Shown here: positions 1 through 7,873 of the stretch, in pieces
How the letters are laid out: each line of letters opens with the position of its first letter
Position numbering within the stretch: the first letter of the stretch is position 1
Source: Rhizobium freirei PRF 81
Lineage (GTDB): Bacteria > Pseudomonadota > Alphaproteobacteria > Rhizobiales > Rhizobiaceae
Reading direction: 5' to 3'
NCBI RefSeq assembly: GCF_000359745.1
Contig: NZ_AQHN01000084.1
Coordinates: 1-64,000 of the forward strand
Length of the DNA: 64,000 nt
Program-made: the position numbers and the translations under genes
Notes under the pieces: generated by a model
Seen by the model: only the letters and a program-made list of their open reading frames with translations
Database searches by the model: none
What the model was told of the DNA's origin: nothing

Positions 1-1
1 T

Positions 2-3000
2 GACGCGCCGACGATCACGATCGCCAATGGCGACAGTGCCAGCGGTCAAGTGACCGAAGCTGGTATCGGCGTTGCCAACGACAGCGCTCACAATACGGCT
101 TCCGGCCATCTGACCGGCGCTGATATTGATAGCTCCTCTTTGACCTGGTCGGTGGCTGCGGGTCTTGGCCAAACGGCCAATGGGAATGGGTCCGTTACCG
201 GCGCATATGGCACGCTGAGCGTCGGCGCGAACGGCACCTGGACCTACGTGCTGGATCAGTCGAAGGCGGAGCCGCTGAATGTCTCGGATCATCCGCAGGA
301 AAGCTTCACGGTTCGGCTGAGCGACGGCCAGGGCGGCATCACGACGCAGACGGTCGTCGTGGCGGTCAACGGCACCAACGATGCCGCCTCGATCTCGGGT
401 ACGGCGACCGGTTCGGTCACCGAGGATGGCCAATTGACGACGAATGGTGTGCTGACCGTTGCCGACGTGGACAATGGCCAGAACCACTTCCAGGCGCCGT
501 CATCGCTGACCGGTACCTATGGTACGTTCACCTTCAATGCGGCGACCGGTGCGTGGGGTTACACGCTCAACAATTCCGCGTCGAATGTGCAGGCATTGAA
601 CAGCGGCCAGACGGTGACGGACAAGCTGACCGTAGCATCCGCAGACGGGACGGCTTCTCAGGATATCGCTGTGACCATCCACGGCACCAACGAACCGGTA
701 TCTGCGCCGAGCATCAGCAGCGTCACCGACGACGTCGGCTCGATCCAAGGTAGCCTTGCGAATGGTGCGATTACCGATGACACCAACCTTGGCATCCGCG
801 TGAGCCTGACCGGAACTAGTGCCATCAGCGGGGATACGGTGCAGCTGTATAACGGCACGATCGCGCTTGGCACGGCGGTCGCGCTAACGTCGACCAATAT
901 CAGCAATGGGTATGTCGATATTACCACGCCGACCCTGGCCAACGGATCGAATTACAATTTCCGGGCCTCAATCACGGATGGGGGCGTCACCACCCCGCTA
1001 TCGCCGAGCAACGCGTATAATATCAAGATCGATACGACGGCGCCGACGGTCGCCATAACGCAAAATAGCGGAAGCAGCCGCCTGACCTTCACCTTCAGCG
1101 AGGCGGTGTCCGGCTTTACCCTTTCGGACATCGGGGGCGCCAGCAATTATACGCTCTCCAACTTCACACATGTTGGCCTGAACGGTTTCGGGCAGGACGT
1201 CTACACGGTGAATTATGCTTCCGGCAACAACGGCTGGAAGACTGCGTCGATCGCAAGCGGCAGCTATACGGATCTGGCCGGTAATTCCGGAGCAGCCAGC
1301 TCTTTGGATTTCAAGCCCGCCGGCACCTCCGGCGAGGCCATCAACCTTGCGCTCTCAGATCCGTCGCACCACGTCGGTGCGGTCACCTTGAGCGTTGCCG
1401 GCCTTCCCGCCGGCTGGGTGCTCAGCGAAGGCGTCCTTAACGCCGATGGCACCTGGTCCGTGGTGACGAACGATCCGTCGTCGCTGACGGTCACCTCGCC
1501 CGATGGCGTCACCGGTGCGGTGGTTCTTCAGGTCACCGAGACCTGGACAAATGCGGATGGCTCGACCGGCTTGGCCATTGTGGCTGACAACGTCGAAGCC
1601 TATGCCAAGGGTTCGCCGATTTTCGCCTGGTCGGGCGACGATACGCTCACCGCTTCGAGCGGCAACGACACGCTGGTCTTTGCCAACACCATCGGCAAAG
1701 ATGTCGTGCACAATTTCGATACGGCACATGACAAGATCGACCTGATCGGCTTCGCAGGTTTTAATAGCTTCGCGGATGTTCAGGCCCATCTGTCGAGCGA
1801 TGCGTCGGGCAATGCCGTCATTACCCTCGGCGATGGCGAGACCATCACCCTGGCAGGTGTCAGCGCCGCAGCGCTCACTGCGAATGACTTCCTCTTCAAC
1901 GAGGCAGTGGTGACGCATAATACCGGCGACATGGTGCTTGGCGATAGCGCGCTGATGCCATTCAGCGGCACGCTCGACAACACCGGTAGCATTCATCTCG
2001 CCTCGACAGGCGGCGGGACGTCCTTCGAAATCGTGCAGCACGGCCTCACGCTGACCGGCGGCGGCACGGTGACGTTGTCCGACAACGCATCCAACGTCAT
2101 CTTCGGCAGCGGCGACAATGTCACGCTGACCAATGTCGACAACACCATCTCCGGCGCCGGCCAGCTCGGCGACGGTCACCTGACGCTGGTCAACCAGGGC
2201 ACGATCATTGCCGATGGCAGCCACGCGCTTGTCATCGACACCGGCGTCAACGCGGTGAAGAACGCCGGCACGCTGGAGGCAACCGGAACCGGCGGCCTCG
2301 ACATCCACAGCGGCGTCGTGAATGACGGCCTATTGTGGGCGAACGGCAGCAGCGTCCATCTCGAAGGCAATGTCAGCGGCAGCGGCAGCGTGCTGGTGTC
2401 GGGTCATGCCGGCCTCGAAATCGGCGGCTCGTTCAGCGAAGCGATCAGCCTGAGCAAGGATGCGCAGGCGACTGTTACCATCGATCACGCGGCGGCCTTC
2501 ACAGGCACGATCGCCGGCCTCGACGGCAATGACGTGCTGCGGTTTGGCGACATTTCTGCCGCAACCGCCAGCTTCTCCTACGCTGAAAACGCGGCGAAGA
2601 CCGGCGGCGTGTTGACGGTCACCGACGGTGCCCACACGGCCACTATCAGTCTTGCCGGCGACTACTCGGCCAGCGACTTCGCGCTCGGCCATGACGGCTC
2701 GTCTGCCGAGATCGACTTCAGTGGGATCGGCCACCTTTATGGTACAGACGGCAACGACACGCTGACGAGCGGCGGCGGCTTCACCATGACCGGCGGCGCT
2801 GGCGCCGATACCTTCGTGCTCGATGCCCAGGCCCTGCATAATCTCAACATGGCCGACGTCATCACCGACTTCAGCCCGAAGGGAGAGGGCGACCGTCTGG
2901 ATGTTTCGAACCTGCTGAATGCGCTGGTCGGCGAACATCCGGGCATGACCGAGGCGAGTGCTGTCGCGTCGATGACGGCGGCGGTCGATACCGCAACCAA

Positions 3001-3151
3001 TTCGACGAAGATCAGCATCAACACTGGCTCTGAAACCCATGTGGTCGCCACACTGCAGAATTACGCGCCGACAGGTCACGACGCCGTCCACGTGCTGTTC
3101 AACAATCATGACGAGCAGCTAGCGACCCATGCGCAAACCGCTGGCGCCTGA
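2..3151 (+). CDS. Large VCBS/RTX-type secreted surface protein, 3' part
   Basis: The reading frame is open through the left edge, so the start lies outside the window; about 1,049 residues are visible. The first ~110 residues form a VCBS repeat (GxLTGADxD...GTLSVGANGTWTYVLD...DGQGG), and a second VCBS-like unit follows at about residues 115-235. Ig-like stretches come next. Two RTX-like blocks occur (SGNDTLVF near residue 555 and GTDGNDTL...GGAGADTFVLD near residues 915-945), each followed by a D-rich motif of the VITDFSP / VHNFDTAHDKIDL type. The composition is rich in G, T, S, N, D and A, with no cysteine. Such proteins are exported by type I secretion with a C-terminal signal and act in adhesion or biofilm formation; that role is inferred. 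No secretion genes are visible. Confidence 0.85.
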   Translation, partial: DAPTITIANGDSASGQVTEAGIGVANDSAHNTASGHLTGADIDSSSLTWSVAAGLGQTANGNGSVTGAYGTLSVGANGTWTYVLDQSKAEPLNVSDHPQESFTVRLSDGQGGITTQTVVVAVNGTNDAASISGTATGSVTEDGQLTTNGVLTVADVDNGQNHFQAPSSLTGTYGTFTFNAATGAWGYTLNNSASNVQALNSGQTVTDKLTVASADGTASQDIAVTIHGTNEPVSAPSISSVTDDVGSIQGSLANGAITDDTNLGIRVSLTGTSAISGDTVQLYNGTIALGTAVALTSTNISNGYVDITTPTLANGSNYNFRASITDGGVTTPLSPSNAYNIKIDTTAPTVAITQNSGSSRLTFTFSEAVSGFTLSDIGGASNYTLSNFTHVGLNGFGQDVYTVNYASGNNGWKTASIASGSYTDLAGNSGAASSLDFKPAGTSGEAINLALSDPSHHVGAVTLSVAGLPAGWVLSEGVLNADGTWSVVTNDPSSLTVTSPDGVTGAVVLQVTETWTNADGSTGLAIVADNVEAYAKGSPIFAWSGDDTLTASSGNDTLVFANTIGKDVVHNFDTAHDKIDLIGFAGFNSFADVQAHLSSDASGNAVITLGDGETITLAGVSAAALTANDFLFNEAVVTHNTGDMVLGDSALMPFSGTLDNTGSIHLASTGGGTSFEIVQHGLTLTGGGTVTLSDNASNVIFGSGDNVTLTNVDNTISGAGQLGDGHLTLVNQGTIIADGSHALVIDTGVNAVKNAGTLEATGTGGLDIHSGVVNDGLLWANGSSVHLEGNVSGSGSVLVSGHAGLEIGGSFSEAISLSKDAQATVTIDHAAAFTGTIAGLDGNDVLRFGDISAATASFSYAENAAKTGGVLTVTDGAHTATISLAGDYSASDFALGHDGSSAEIDFSGIGHLYGTDGNDTLTSGGGFTMTGGAGADTFVLDAQALHNLNMADVITDFSPKGEGDRLDVSNLLNALVGEHPGMTEASAVASMTAAVDTATNSTKISINTGSETHVVATLQNYAPTGHDAVHVLFNNHDEQLATHAQTAGA

Positions 3152-3180
3152 CGCTGTTTCGCCGGCTCCCAAATCTCGAA

Positions 3181-3208
3181 GCGGCGCGTCTCGGACGCGC
3201 CGCTTTTC
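3181..3208 (+). terminator. Rho-independent terminator of the VCBS protein gene
   Basis: A perfect 10-bp GC-rich stem (GCGGCGCGTC, loop TCG, GACGCGCCGC) is followed directly by TTTT. It lies 30 bases after the stop codon of the large secreted protein, on the same strand. Confidence 0.88.
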
Positions 3209-3224
3209 TCTGAAATCGACATCG

Positions 3225-3509
3225 CTAGCACGTCATTCGCCACGGCAGAGCCGACTTAACCGGTGGCGCTTGCGACAAATACGGCATCAGCAATTCCCAG
3301 ATCTTGCCAGCGCCCCAATGCGGCTTGCCTTTCTTGAGCCGCACGATCATTGCCTCGACCGGCTCGGGCAACTGGTCAGCATAGCGCACCGGTCTCAGCG
3401 AGCGTCTGTCGGCGCCTCCAAGCCTCCATCCTTGTCGCGATTGAAGATCTTGTAGCCGGTGCTGGGCGAGCCGCTGTTCCTCCATCACCGAAGTCTCTCT
3501 CCGCGGCAT
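3225..3509 (-). pseudogene. IS481-like transposase remnant (internal deletion and frameshift)
   Basis: The minus strand begins MPRRETSVMEEQ, like the N-terminus of IS481-family transposases. It then jumps to the end of the helix-turn-helix region: in one frame it reads STGYKIFNRDKDGGLEAPTD, and after a frameshift near position 3400 it reads RSLRPVRYADQLPEPVEA and IVRLKKGKPHWGAGKIWELL. Both pieces belong to the N-terminal DNA-binding part of these transposases, and the DDE catalytic domain is absent. The fragment has lost internal residues, is frameshifted and ends early, so it cannot be active. No terminal inverted repeats or target duplication could be seen. It marks an old insertion between the surface-protein gene and the sugar cluster. 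Confidence 0.7.
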
Positions 3510-3609
3510 CAACACCCCCCGCAAAGCAAAAGATGTTAACCGCGTCTCCGGTACATTCCGTCACCCATCTCTCAGGTCGGGCAGGCATCGCATTTGGCCC
3601 TGGCGGACG

Positions 3610-4620
3610 TCATGTTGAATTTCGGATGATCATCTTACCCGGCAGAGTAACCGTTTCGGCTTCCGTAGTTCCGACAATCATCCCAATGATCGCCTCGACC
3701 ATTTCGAAGCGAGGCTGCTCGTATGTTGTGAGACTGTAGGCGGACGAGCCTCCGAGTTCGTAGTTATCAAAGCCTACGATCGCGATGTCTTCAGGCACTC
3801 TTAGGCCGAACTTCCCGCGGATCTCGTCCATGGCTCCCAATGCCAGGATATCGTTTTCGCACATAAGAACGTCGACCCGCTCGGCGGGTGCGGTCCGAGA
3901 CAGATACTCGTGGACCGATGTTGCTCCGGCCTCGGCGCTATATTTTTCGGCGGAGAGCAATTCGATTTTGTCGACGCCTTTCTCCGCCCAGAAGTCTGTG
4001 AAGTGCTGCCGGCGTCTCAGTGCAGTCGAGAGTGCGGTTGCGCCGCTCATGAAGCCGGGCCGCCGATACCCTTTTTCGTGCAGATGATCGACGATTTCCC
4101 GGAGAGCCAACTCCGCGTCACAAACGACCGCAGGGACGCCTTCGATCTGGCTATCCCGTGCCAGGACGAACATTGGCGGCATCCCATGGCCGAGTTTCCG
4201 ATCCGCCAGCGTCTCGTCGCGAAACGCGGTGCCAAAAAGAATGACGGCGTCAACCTGCCGCTGGTCCGCGTGCAACAGGGCATGCACGTGATCGAAGTGG
4301 TTGTTGATATTAATGAGCATTACCACAAGGCCGGCGGCCTGCAGGCGCTCCGTCAACGTTTCAAGGAATGGCAGCTTCTGGGGGTTGCGAAAGTCGTCCA
4401 CAAACACCGCGACCTGCCGCGTGGAATTGGTTGCAAGGCTACGCGCAAGAAGGTTCGGCGAGTAATTCAGTGCTGCGGCCGCCTCCATGACGCGCCGCTT
4501 GCTTTCCTCGGTGATCGACGATCCGGGCGTGAACGCACGAATGACGGTCCATTTCGACACTCCGGCTGCGGCCGCGACTTCTTTTGCCGTAGTTCGCCTG
4601 ACCGTGTCGCGCTTTCGCAT
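3610..4620 (-). CDS. LacI-family transcriptional regulator
   Basis: A 336-residue protein with an N-terminal LacI helix-turn-helix (TAKEVAAAAGVSKWTVIRAF, then the hinge region ALNYSPNLLARSLATNSTR). A periplasmic-binding-protein-like effector domain follows, including VDVLMCENDILALGAMDEI and the GFDN motif (VPEDIAIVGFDNYE). The start at 4620 is chosen because GGAGG lies 6 bases upstream; an in-frame ATG 24 bases further out has no such site. The gene is divergent from the sugar importer genes, whose promoter carries two copies of a LacI-like operator. It is therefore the likely local repressor, released by the imported sugar or a derivative. The exact ligand is unknown. Confidence 0.9.
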   Translation of the reverse strand: MRKRDTVRRTTAKEVAAAAGVSKWTVIRAFTPGSSITEESKRRVMEAAAALNYSPNLLARSLATNSTRQVAVFVDDFRNPQKLPFLETLTERLQAAGLVVMLININNHFDHVHALLHADQRQVDAVILFGTAFRDETLADRKLGHGMPPMFVLARDSQIEGVPAVVCDAELALREIVDHLHEKGYRRPGFMSGATALSTALRRRQHFTDFWAEKGVDKIELLSAEKYSAEAGATSVHEYLSRTAPAERVDVLMCENDILALGAMDEIRGKFGLRVPEDIAIVGFDNYELGGSSAYSLTTYEQPRFEMVEAIIGMIVGTTEAETVTLPGKMIIRNST

Positions 4621-4632
4621 GCTGCCTCCGGA

Positions 4633-4656
4633 AAAATAGAACAAACATTCTATTTT
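4633..4656. repeat. Perfect inverted repeat in the leader of the lacI-type gene
   Basis: AAAATAGAA, spacer CAAACA, TTCTATTTT: a perfect 9-bp inverted repeat that ends 13 bases upstream of the regulator's start and just upstream of its ribosome-binding site. It could be a regulator site for autoregulation or an RNA hairpin affecting translation. It lacks the central CG typical of LacI operators. Confidence 0.5.
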
Positions 4657-4678
4657 CTGATTTCGGTGAAATGAATGC

Positions 4679-4706
4679 TTGCTTTTACCTTATTCGCGCC
4701 TATGAT
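4679..4706 (+). promoter_or_regulatory. Candidate sigma70-type promoter of the sugar importer operon
   Basis: A -35 box TTGCTT (4679-4684) and a -10 box TATGAT (4701-4706) are separated by 16 bases. The next 45 bases contain two LacI-like operator copies, so a repressor bound there would block transcription near its start. The boxes were found by eye only. Confidence 0.5.
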
Positions 4707-4714
4707 GCACCTGC

Positions 4715-4751
4715 TTGCACCCGGTAGCAAGACTTTTGCACCCGGTAGCAA
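4715..4751. promoter_or_regulatory. Two tandem LacI-type operator copies
   Basis: The 16-base sequence TTGCACCCGGTAGCAA occurs exactly twice, at 4715-4730 and 4736-4751. Each copy is an imperfect palindrome with TTGC/GCAA arms around a central CCGG, as expected for LacI-family operators with a central CG. The copies are 21 bp apart, two helical turns, so dimers would sit on the same face of the DNA. They lie just downstream of the candidate -10 box and upstream of the binding-protein gene. Confidence 0.7.
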
Positions 4752-4801
4752 TCGCATTTTTGCCGACCTGAGGAGCGGGCGGCACAAGGAGGAGGAACGA
4801 C

Positions 4802-5755
4802 ATGAAATCTATTCTCAGCAAACTCGCCCATGGCATTCTTGCCGCGGGGATCGCCGTCTCTTGTTCAACGGCTGTGCGAGCGCAGGACCAACCGACGATC
4901 ATCGCCGTCACGCACGGCCAGGCATCAGACCCGTTCTGGTCCATCGTCAAGAACGGCATGATGCAGGCCGGCAAGGACAGCAATGTCAGGGTGGACTACC
5001 GCGCCCCCGAAACCTTCGATATGGTCGCCATGGGCCAGCTCATCGAAGCCGCTGCCAACCAGAATCCCGCCGGGATCGTCATCTCGGACCCTGATCCGGA
5101 TGCTCTCGGTCCGGCGATCCGCAAGGCTGTTGCTGCCGGCATTCCGGTCATCTCCATGAACTCCGGTATCTCTGCCGCCGAAAAGCTCGGCATCAAGCTG
5201 CATGTCGGCCAGGACGAACTTCCAGCCGGTATCAAGGTCGGAGCAAAGCTGAAGTCCCTCGGCCTGAAGCATGTTCTGTGCGTCAATCAGGAAGTCGGCA
5301 ACGCTGCTCTCGACCAGCGTTGTGCAGGAACGGAGAAAGGCTTCGAAGGCGGCAAGGTGACAGTGCTGCCGACGACAGCCGATCCGGCCGAGATCGAAGC
5401 CAAGATTAAGGCTGCACTCACCTCCGATCCGTCGATCGACGTCGTCCTCGGTCTATCGGCTCCGCTGGTCGGCGAACGCGCCGTCGCAGTCGTCGAGAAG
5501 ACGGGCGTTGGCGACAAGGTGAAGGTCGCGTCCTACGACCTGTCGGCAGGCTTCCTCAAGGCGGTGGCTGACGGCAAGGCTTTGTTCGCCGTCGACCAGC
5601 AGCCTTATCTCCAGGGCTATCTGCCGGTGACCTTCCTCGCAACGAATTCGCGTTACGGCACGATGCCGGCAGGCAACGTCGCGTCTGGCCCGAGCTTCGT
5701 CGAGAAGGACACGGCGGCCAAGGTCATCGAAAAATCCTCCCGGGGCATCCGCTAG
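4802..5755 (+). CDS. Sugar ABC transporter substrate-binding protein (RbsB/FrcB type)
   Basis: A 317-residue periplasmic binding protein with a cleavable Sec signal peptide (about 28 residues, ending near AVRAQDQ). It has the type 1 periplasmic binding fold of the ribose/fructose family: a DPFWSIVKNGMMQAGKDSNV segment, VISDPDPDALGPAIRKAVAAGIPVISMNSG, and a C-terminal VDQQPYLQGY motif. AAGGAGG precedes the start at a good distance. It is the first gene of a CUT2-type importer operon (binding protein, permease, ATPase) divergent from a LacI regulator. The neighbouring inositol-like enzymes suggest a cyclic polyol or an uncommon sugar as ligand; this is inference. Confidence 0.92.
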   Translation: MKSILSKLAHGILAAGIAVSCSTAVRAQDQPTIIAVTHGQASDPFWSIVKNGMMQAGKDSNVRVDYRAPETFDMVAMGQLIEAAANQNPAGIVISDPDPDALGPAIRKAVAAGIPVISMNSGISAAEKLGIKLHVGQDELPAGIKVGAKLKSLGLKHVLCVNQEVGNAALDQRCAGTEKGFEGGKVTVLPTTADPAEIEAKIKAALTSDPSIDVVLGLSAPLVGERAVAVVEKTGVGDKVKVASYDLSAGFLKAVADGKALFAVDQQPYLQGYLPVTFLATNSRYGTMPAGNVASGPSFVEKDTAAKVIEKSSRGIR

Positions 5756-5767
5756 GCCGGAGCCGTC

Positions 5768-5793
5768 GCAGTTCCCGCTACGGCGGGAGCTGC
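5768..5793 (+). promoter_or_regulatory. Intercistronic stem-loop after the binding-protein gene
   Basis: GCAGTTCCCGC, loop TACG, GCGGGAGCTGC: an 11-bp stem with one internal mismatch and a UNCG-type tetraloop, 12 bases after the stop codon. With no T-run behind it, it probably protects the 3' end of the binding-protein mRNA or partly attenuates the operon, giving more binding protein than permease. Confidence 0.6.
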
Positions 5794-5881
5794 CCTAACA
5801 GCCACGCTTGCCTTTCTGCACGACCTCGTCCGCTGAATGCTGTGGCGCGCAAAGACAACGAACAATCTGAGGAACGAACCC

Positions 5882-7003
5882 ATGACGCTGGCCAACGAAC
5901 AGAACGGGACCTCGGCCCGATCCGACGAGCGGCTGAAAAAGGTTTCGACGATGACCGCGCTGCTGCGGCGTCCGGAACTCGGCGCAGTCGCTGGACTGGT
6001 GCTCGTCACTATCTTTTTCTTCTTCACCGCCAACCCCGCCATGTTTACGCTGGCCGGCATAATCAACTTCATGGCCCCGGCCGCCCAGCTCGGAATCCTT
6101 GCCATCGGCGCTGCTCTGCTGATGATCGGGGGCGAGTTCGACCTGTCGATCGGATCGATGGTTGCGTTTGCAGGCCTGGTGTTCGGCACTGCTCTCGTGG
6201 TTCTCAACCTGCCGCTCAGCGTCGCAATCCTGATTGCCATGGGATTCGCTGTGGCAATCGGTGTCACGAATGCGCAGCTCACGATGCGCACCGGTCTTCC
6301 CTCGTTCATCGTCACTCTCGCCTTTCTGTTCATCCTGCGCGGCCTGACATTGGTCGGGCTCAAATGGGCAAGCGGTGGTGCAACACAGCTGCGGGGCATG
6401 AAGGAAGCAGCTGCCAACAGTCCGCTCGCGCCTCTCTTTTCGGGCGAGGCGTTTACGGGACTGTTCTCCTGGCTCGGAAGCCGAGGCATCATTGAGACCT
6501 TTCCAAGCGGGGCGCCGAAGGTTCCCGGCATCCCGGTGGAGATCCTGTGGTTCATCCTGATCGCGCTGGCTGCCACATGGGTTCTCCTGCGGACGCGCTT
6601 CGGCAACTGGATCTTTGCGTCCGGCGGCGATCCGCGCGCCGCACGCAAGTCCGGCGTTCCGGTCGCCCGCGTCAAGACGACACTCTTCATTGTCACTGCA
6701 ATGTGCGCCACGCTCGTCGCAATCCTGACGGTGCTCGACGCCGGATCGACGGACGCCCGCCGCGGCTTCCAGAAGGAATTCGAGGCAATCATCGCGGCCG
6801 TCATCGGCGGCTGCCTCCTGACCGGCGGCTATGGGTCTGCGATCGGTGCATTCTTCGGATCTATCGTCTTCGGCATGGTTCTGATCGGCTTGACCTACAC
6901 GTCGATCGATCAGGATTGGTACCTCGTCTTCCTTGGCGGCATGCTTTTGACGGCCGTCATCTTCAACAATGTCATCCGCAAACGCGTTACGGGAGAACGC
7001 TGA
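5882..7003 (+). CDS. Sugar ABC transporter permease (RbsC/FrcC type)
   Basis: A 373-residue inner-membrane protein of the CUT2 branched permease family, with about eight to ten hydrophobic segments. Recognisable family stretches include AAQLGILAIGAALLMIGGEFDLSIGSM, the conserved GGEFDLS loop, and GGCLLTGGYGSAIGAFFG near the C-terminus. The start at 5882 has GAGGAA upstream; an earlier in-frame ATG adds 15 residues without a good site. It follows the binding-protein gene and its stem-loop, and its stop codon overlaps the start of the ATPase gene by one base, so translation is probably coupled. Confidence 0.93.
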   Translation: MTLANEQNGTSARSDERLKKVSTMTALLRRPELGAVAGLVLVTIFFFFTANPAMFTLAGIINFMAPAAQLGILAIGAALLMIGGEFDLSIGSMVAFAGLVFGTALVVLNLPLSVAILIAMGFAVAIGVTNAQLTMRTGLPSFIVTLAFLFILRGLTLVGLKWASGGATQLRGMKEAAANSPLAPLFSGEAFTGLFSWLGSRGIIETFPSGAPKVPGIPVEILWFILIALAATWVLLRTRFGNWIFASGGDPRAARKSGVPVARVKTTLFIVTAMCATLVAILTVLDAGSTDARRGFQKEFEAIIAAVIGGCLLTGGYGSAIGAFFGSIVFGMVLIGLTYTSIDQDWYLVFLGGMLLTAVIFNNVIRKRVTGER

Positions 7004-7791
7004 TGAGCACGTCTCAGACGCCCATCGTCGAGGTGAAGAACCTCGTCAAGCACTTCGGCTCGATCATCGCCCTTAATGGCGTCTCGTTGAGTGTCAATGC
7101 CGGCGAAGTCCTCTGCCTTCTCGGTGACAATGGAGCCGGCAAGTCCACGCTCATCAACACGCTGTCGGGCGTGTTCAAGCCGACATCGGGAGAGTTCCTT
7201 GTCGAGGGGCAGCCGCGGACGTTCAACGGCCCGCGTGACGCGCTCGACGCCGGCATTGCCACCGTTTATCAGGATCTTGCGATGATCCCCCTGATGTCGG
7301 TGACCCGGAACTTCTTCATGGGACGTGAGCCCCTGAAAGGCTTCGGCCCGTTCAAGCATATGGACATGGACTTCGCCAGCAACGTGACGCGCGACGAGAT
7401 GCGCAAGATCGGCATCGATGTCCGCGAGCCGGACCAGGCAGTCGGCACGCTATCCGGCGGCGAGCGCCAGTGTGTCGCCATCGCGCGCGCCGTCTATTTC
7501 GGTGCTAAGGTTCTCATTCTTGATGAGCCGACCTCGGCGCTCGGCGTTGCCCAAACCTCGATGGTCCTGAAGTACATCGACCAGGTCCGTAGCAAAGGGC
7601 TCGGGGTCATCTTCATCACACACAATGTTCGCCACGCCTATGCGGTGGGCAACAGGTTCACTGCACTCAACCGCGGAAAGACGCTCGGCACCTTTGCCAA
7701 GAGCGAAATCGATCTGGATGGCCTTCAGAATTTGATGGCAGGCGGCAAGGAGCTGCAGTCCCTCTCCGAGGAGCTCGGCGGAACCGTCTGA
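7003..7791 (+). CDS. Sugar ABC transporter ATPase, single-domain (FrcA type)
   Basis: A 262-residue ATPase with Walker A GDNGAGKST (residues 41-49), signature LSGGERQC (about 150), Walker B VLILDEPTSALG (about 170) and the switch histidine in FITHNVRHAY. It has one nucleotide-binding domain, unlike RbsA/XylG with two, and matches the length of rhizobial FrcA. The start codon overlaps the permease stop (TGATG). A longer upstream reading frame exists but runs through the permease gene in another frame and was discarded. Confidence 0.93.
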   Translation: MSTSQTPIVEVKNLVKHFGSIIALNGVSLSVNAGEVLCLLGDNGAGKSTLINTLSGVFKPTSGEFLVEGQPRTFNGPRDALDAGIATVYQDLAMIPLMSVTRNFFMGREPLKGFGPFKHMDMDFASNVTRDEMRKIGIDVREPDQAVGTLSGGERQCVAIARAVYFGAKVLILDEPTSALGVAQTSMVLKYIDQVRSKGLGVIFITHNVRHAYAVGNRFTALNRGKTLGTFAKSEIDLDGLQNLMAGGKELQSLSEELGGTV

Positions 7792-7819
7792 TCGAACATT
7801 CCAGAACAGCCATTCGGTT

Positions 7820-7835
7820 CGGCGCACGTGCGCCG
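7820..7835. repeat. 16-bp perfect palindrome between importer and catabolic genes
   Basis: CGGCGCACGTGCGCCG is a perfect 16-bp palindrome 28 bases after the ATPase stop and 38 bases before the next gene. It may be a regulator-binding site or a weak hairpin; nothing else supports either role. Confidence 0.4.
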
Positions 7836-7873
7836 CGCCACGGATCTTCATATCCATCAACAAGGTAAAACCC

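Noticed and set aside
1355..2308. Minus-strand frame of 317 codons opposite the VCBS protein
   Set aside because: It is antisense to a repetitive, well-recognised surface protein and shows no domain.
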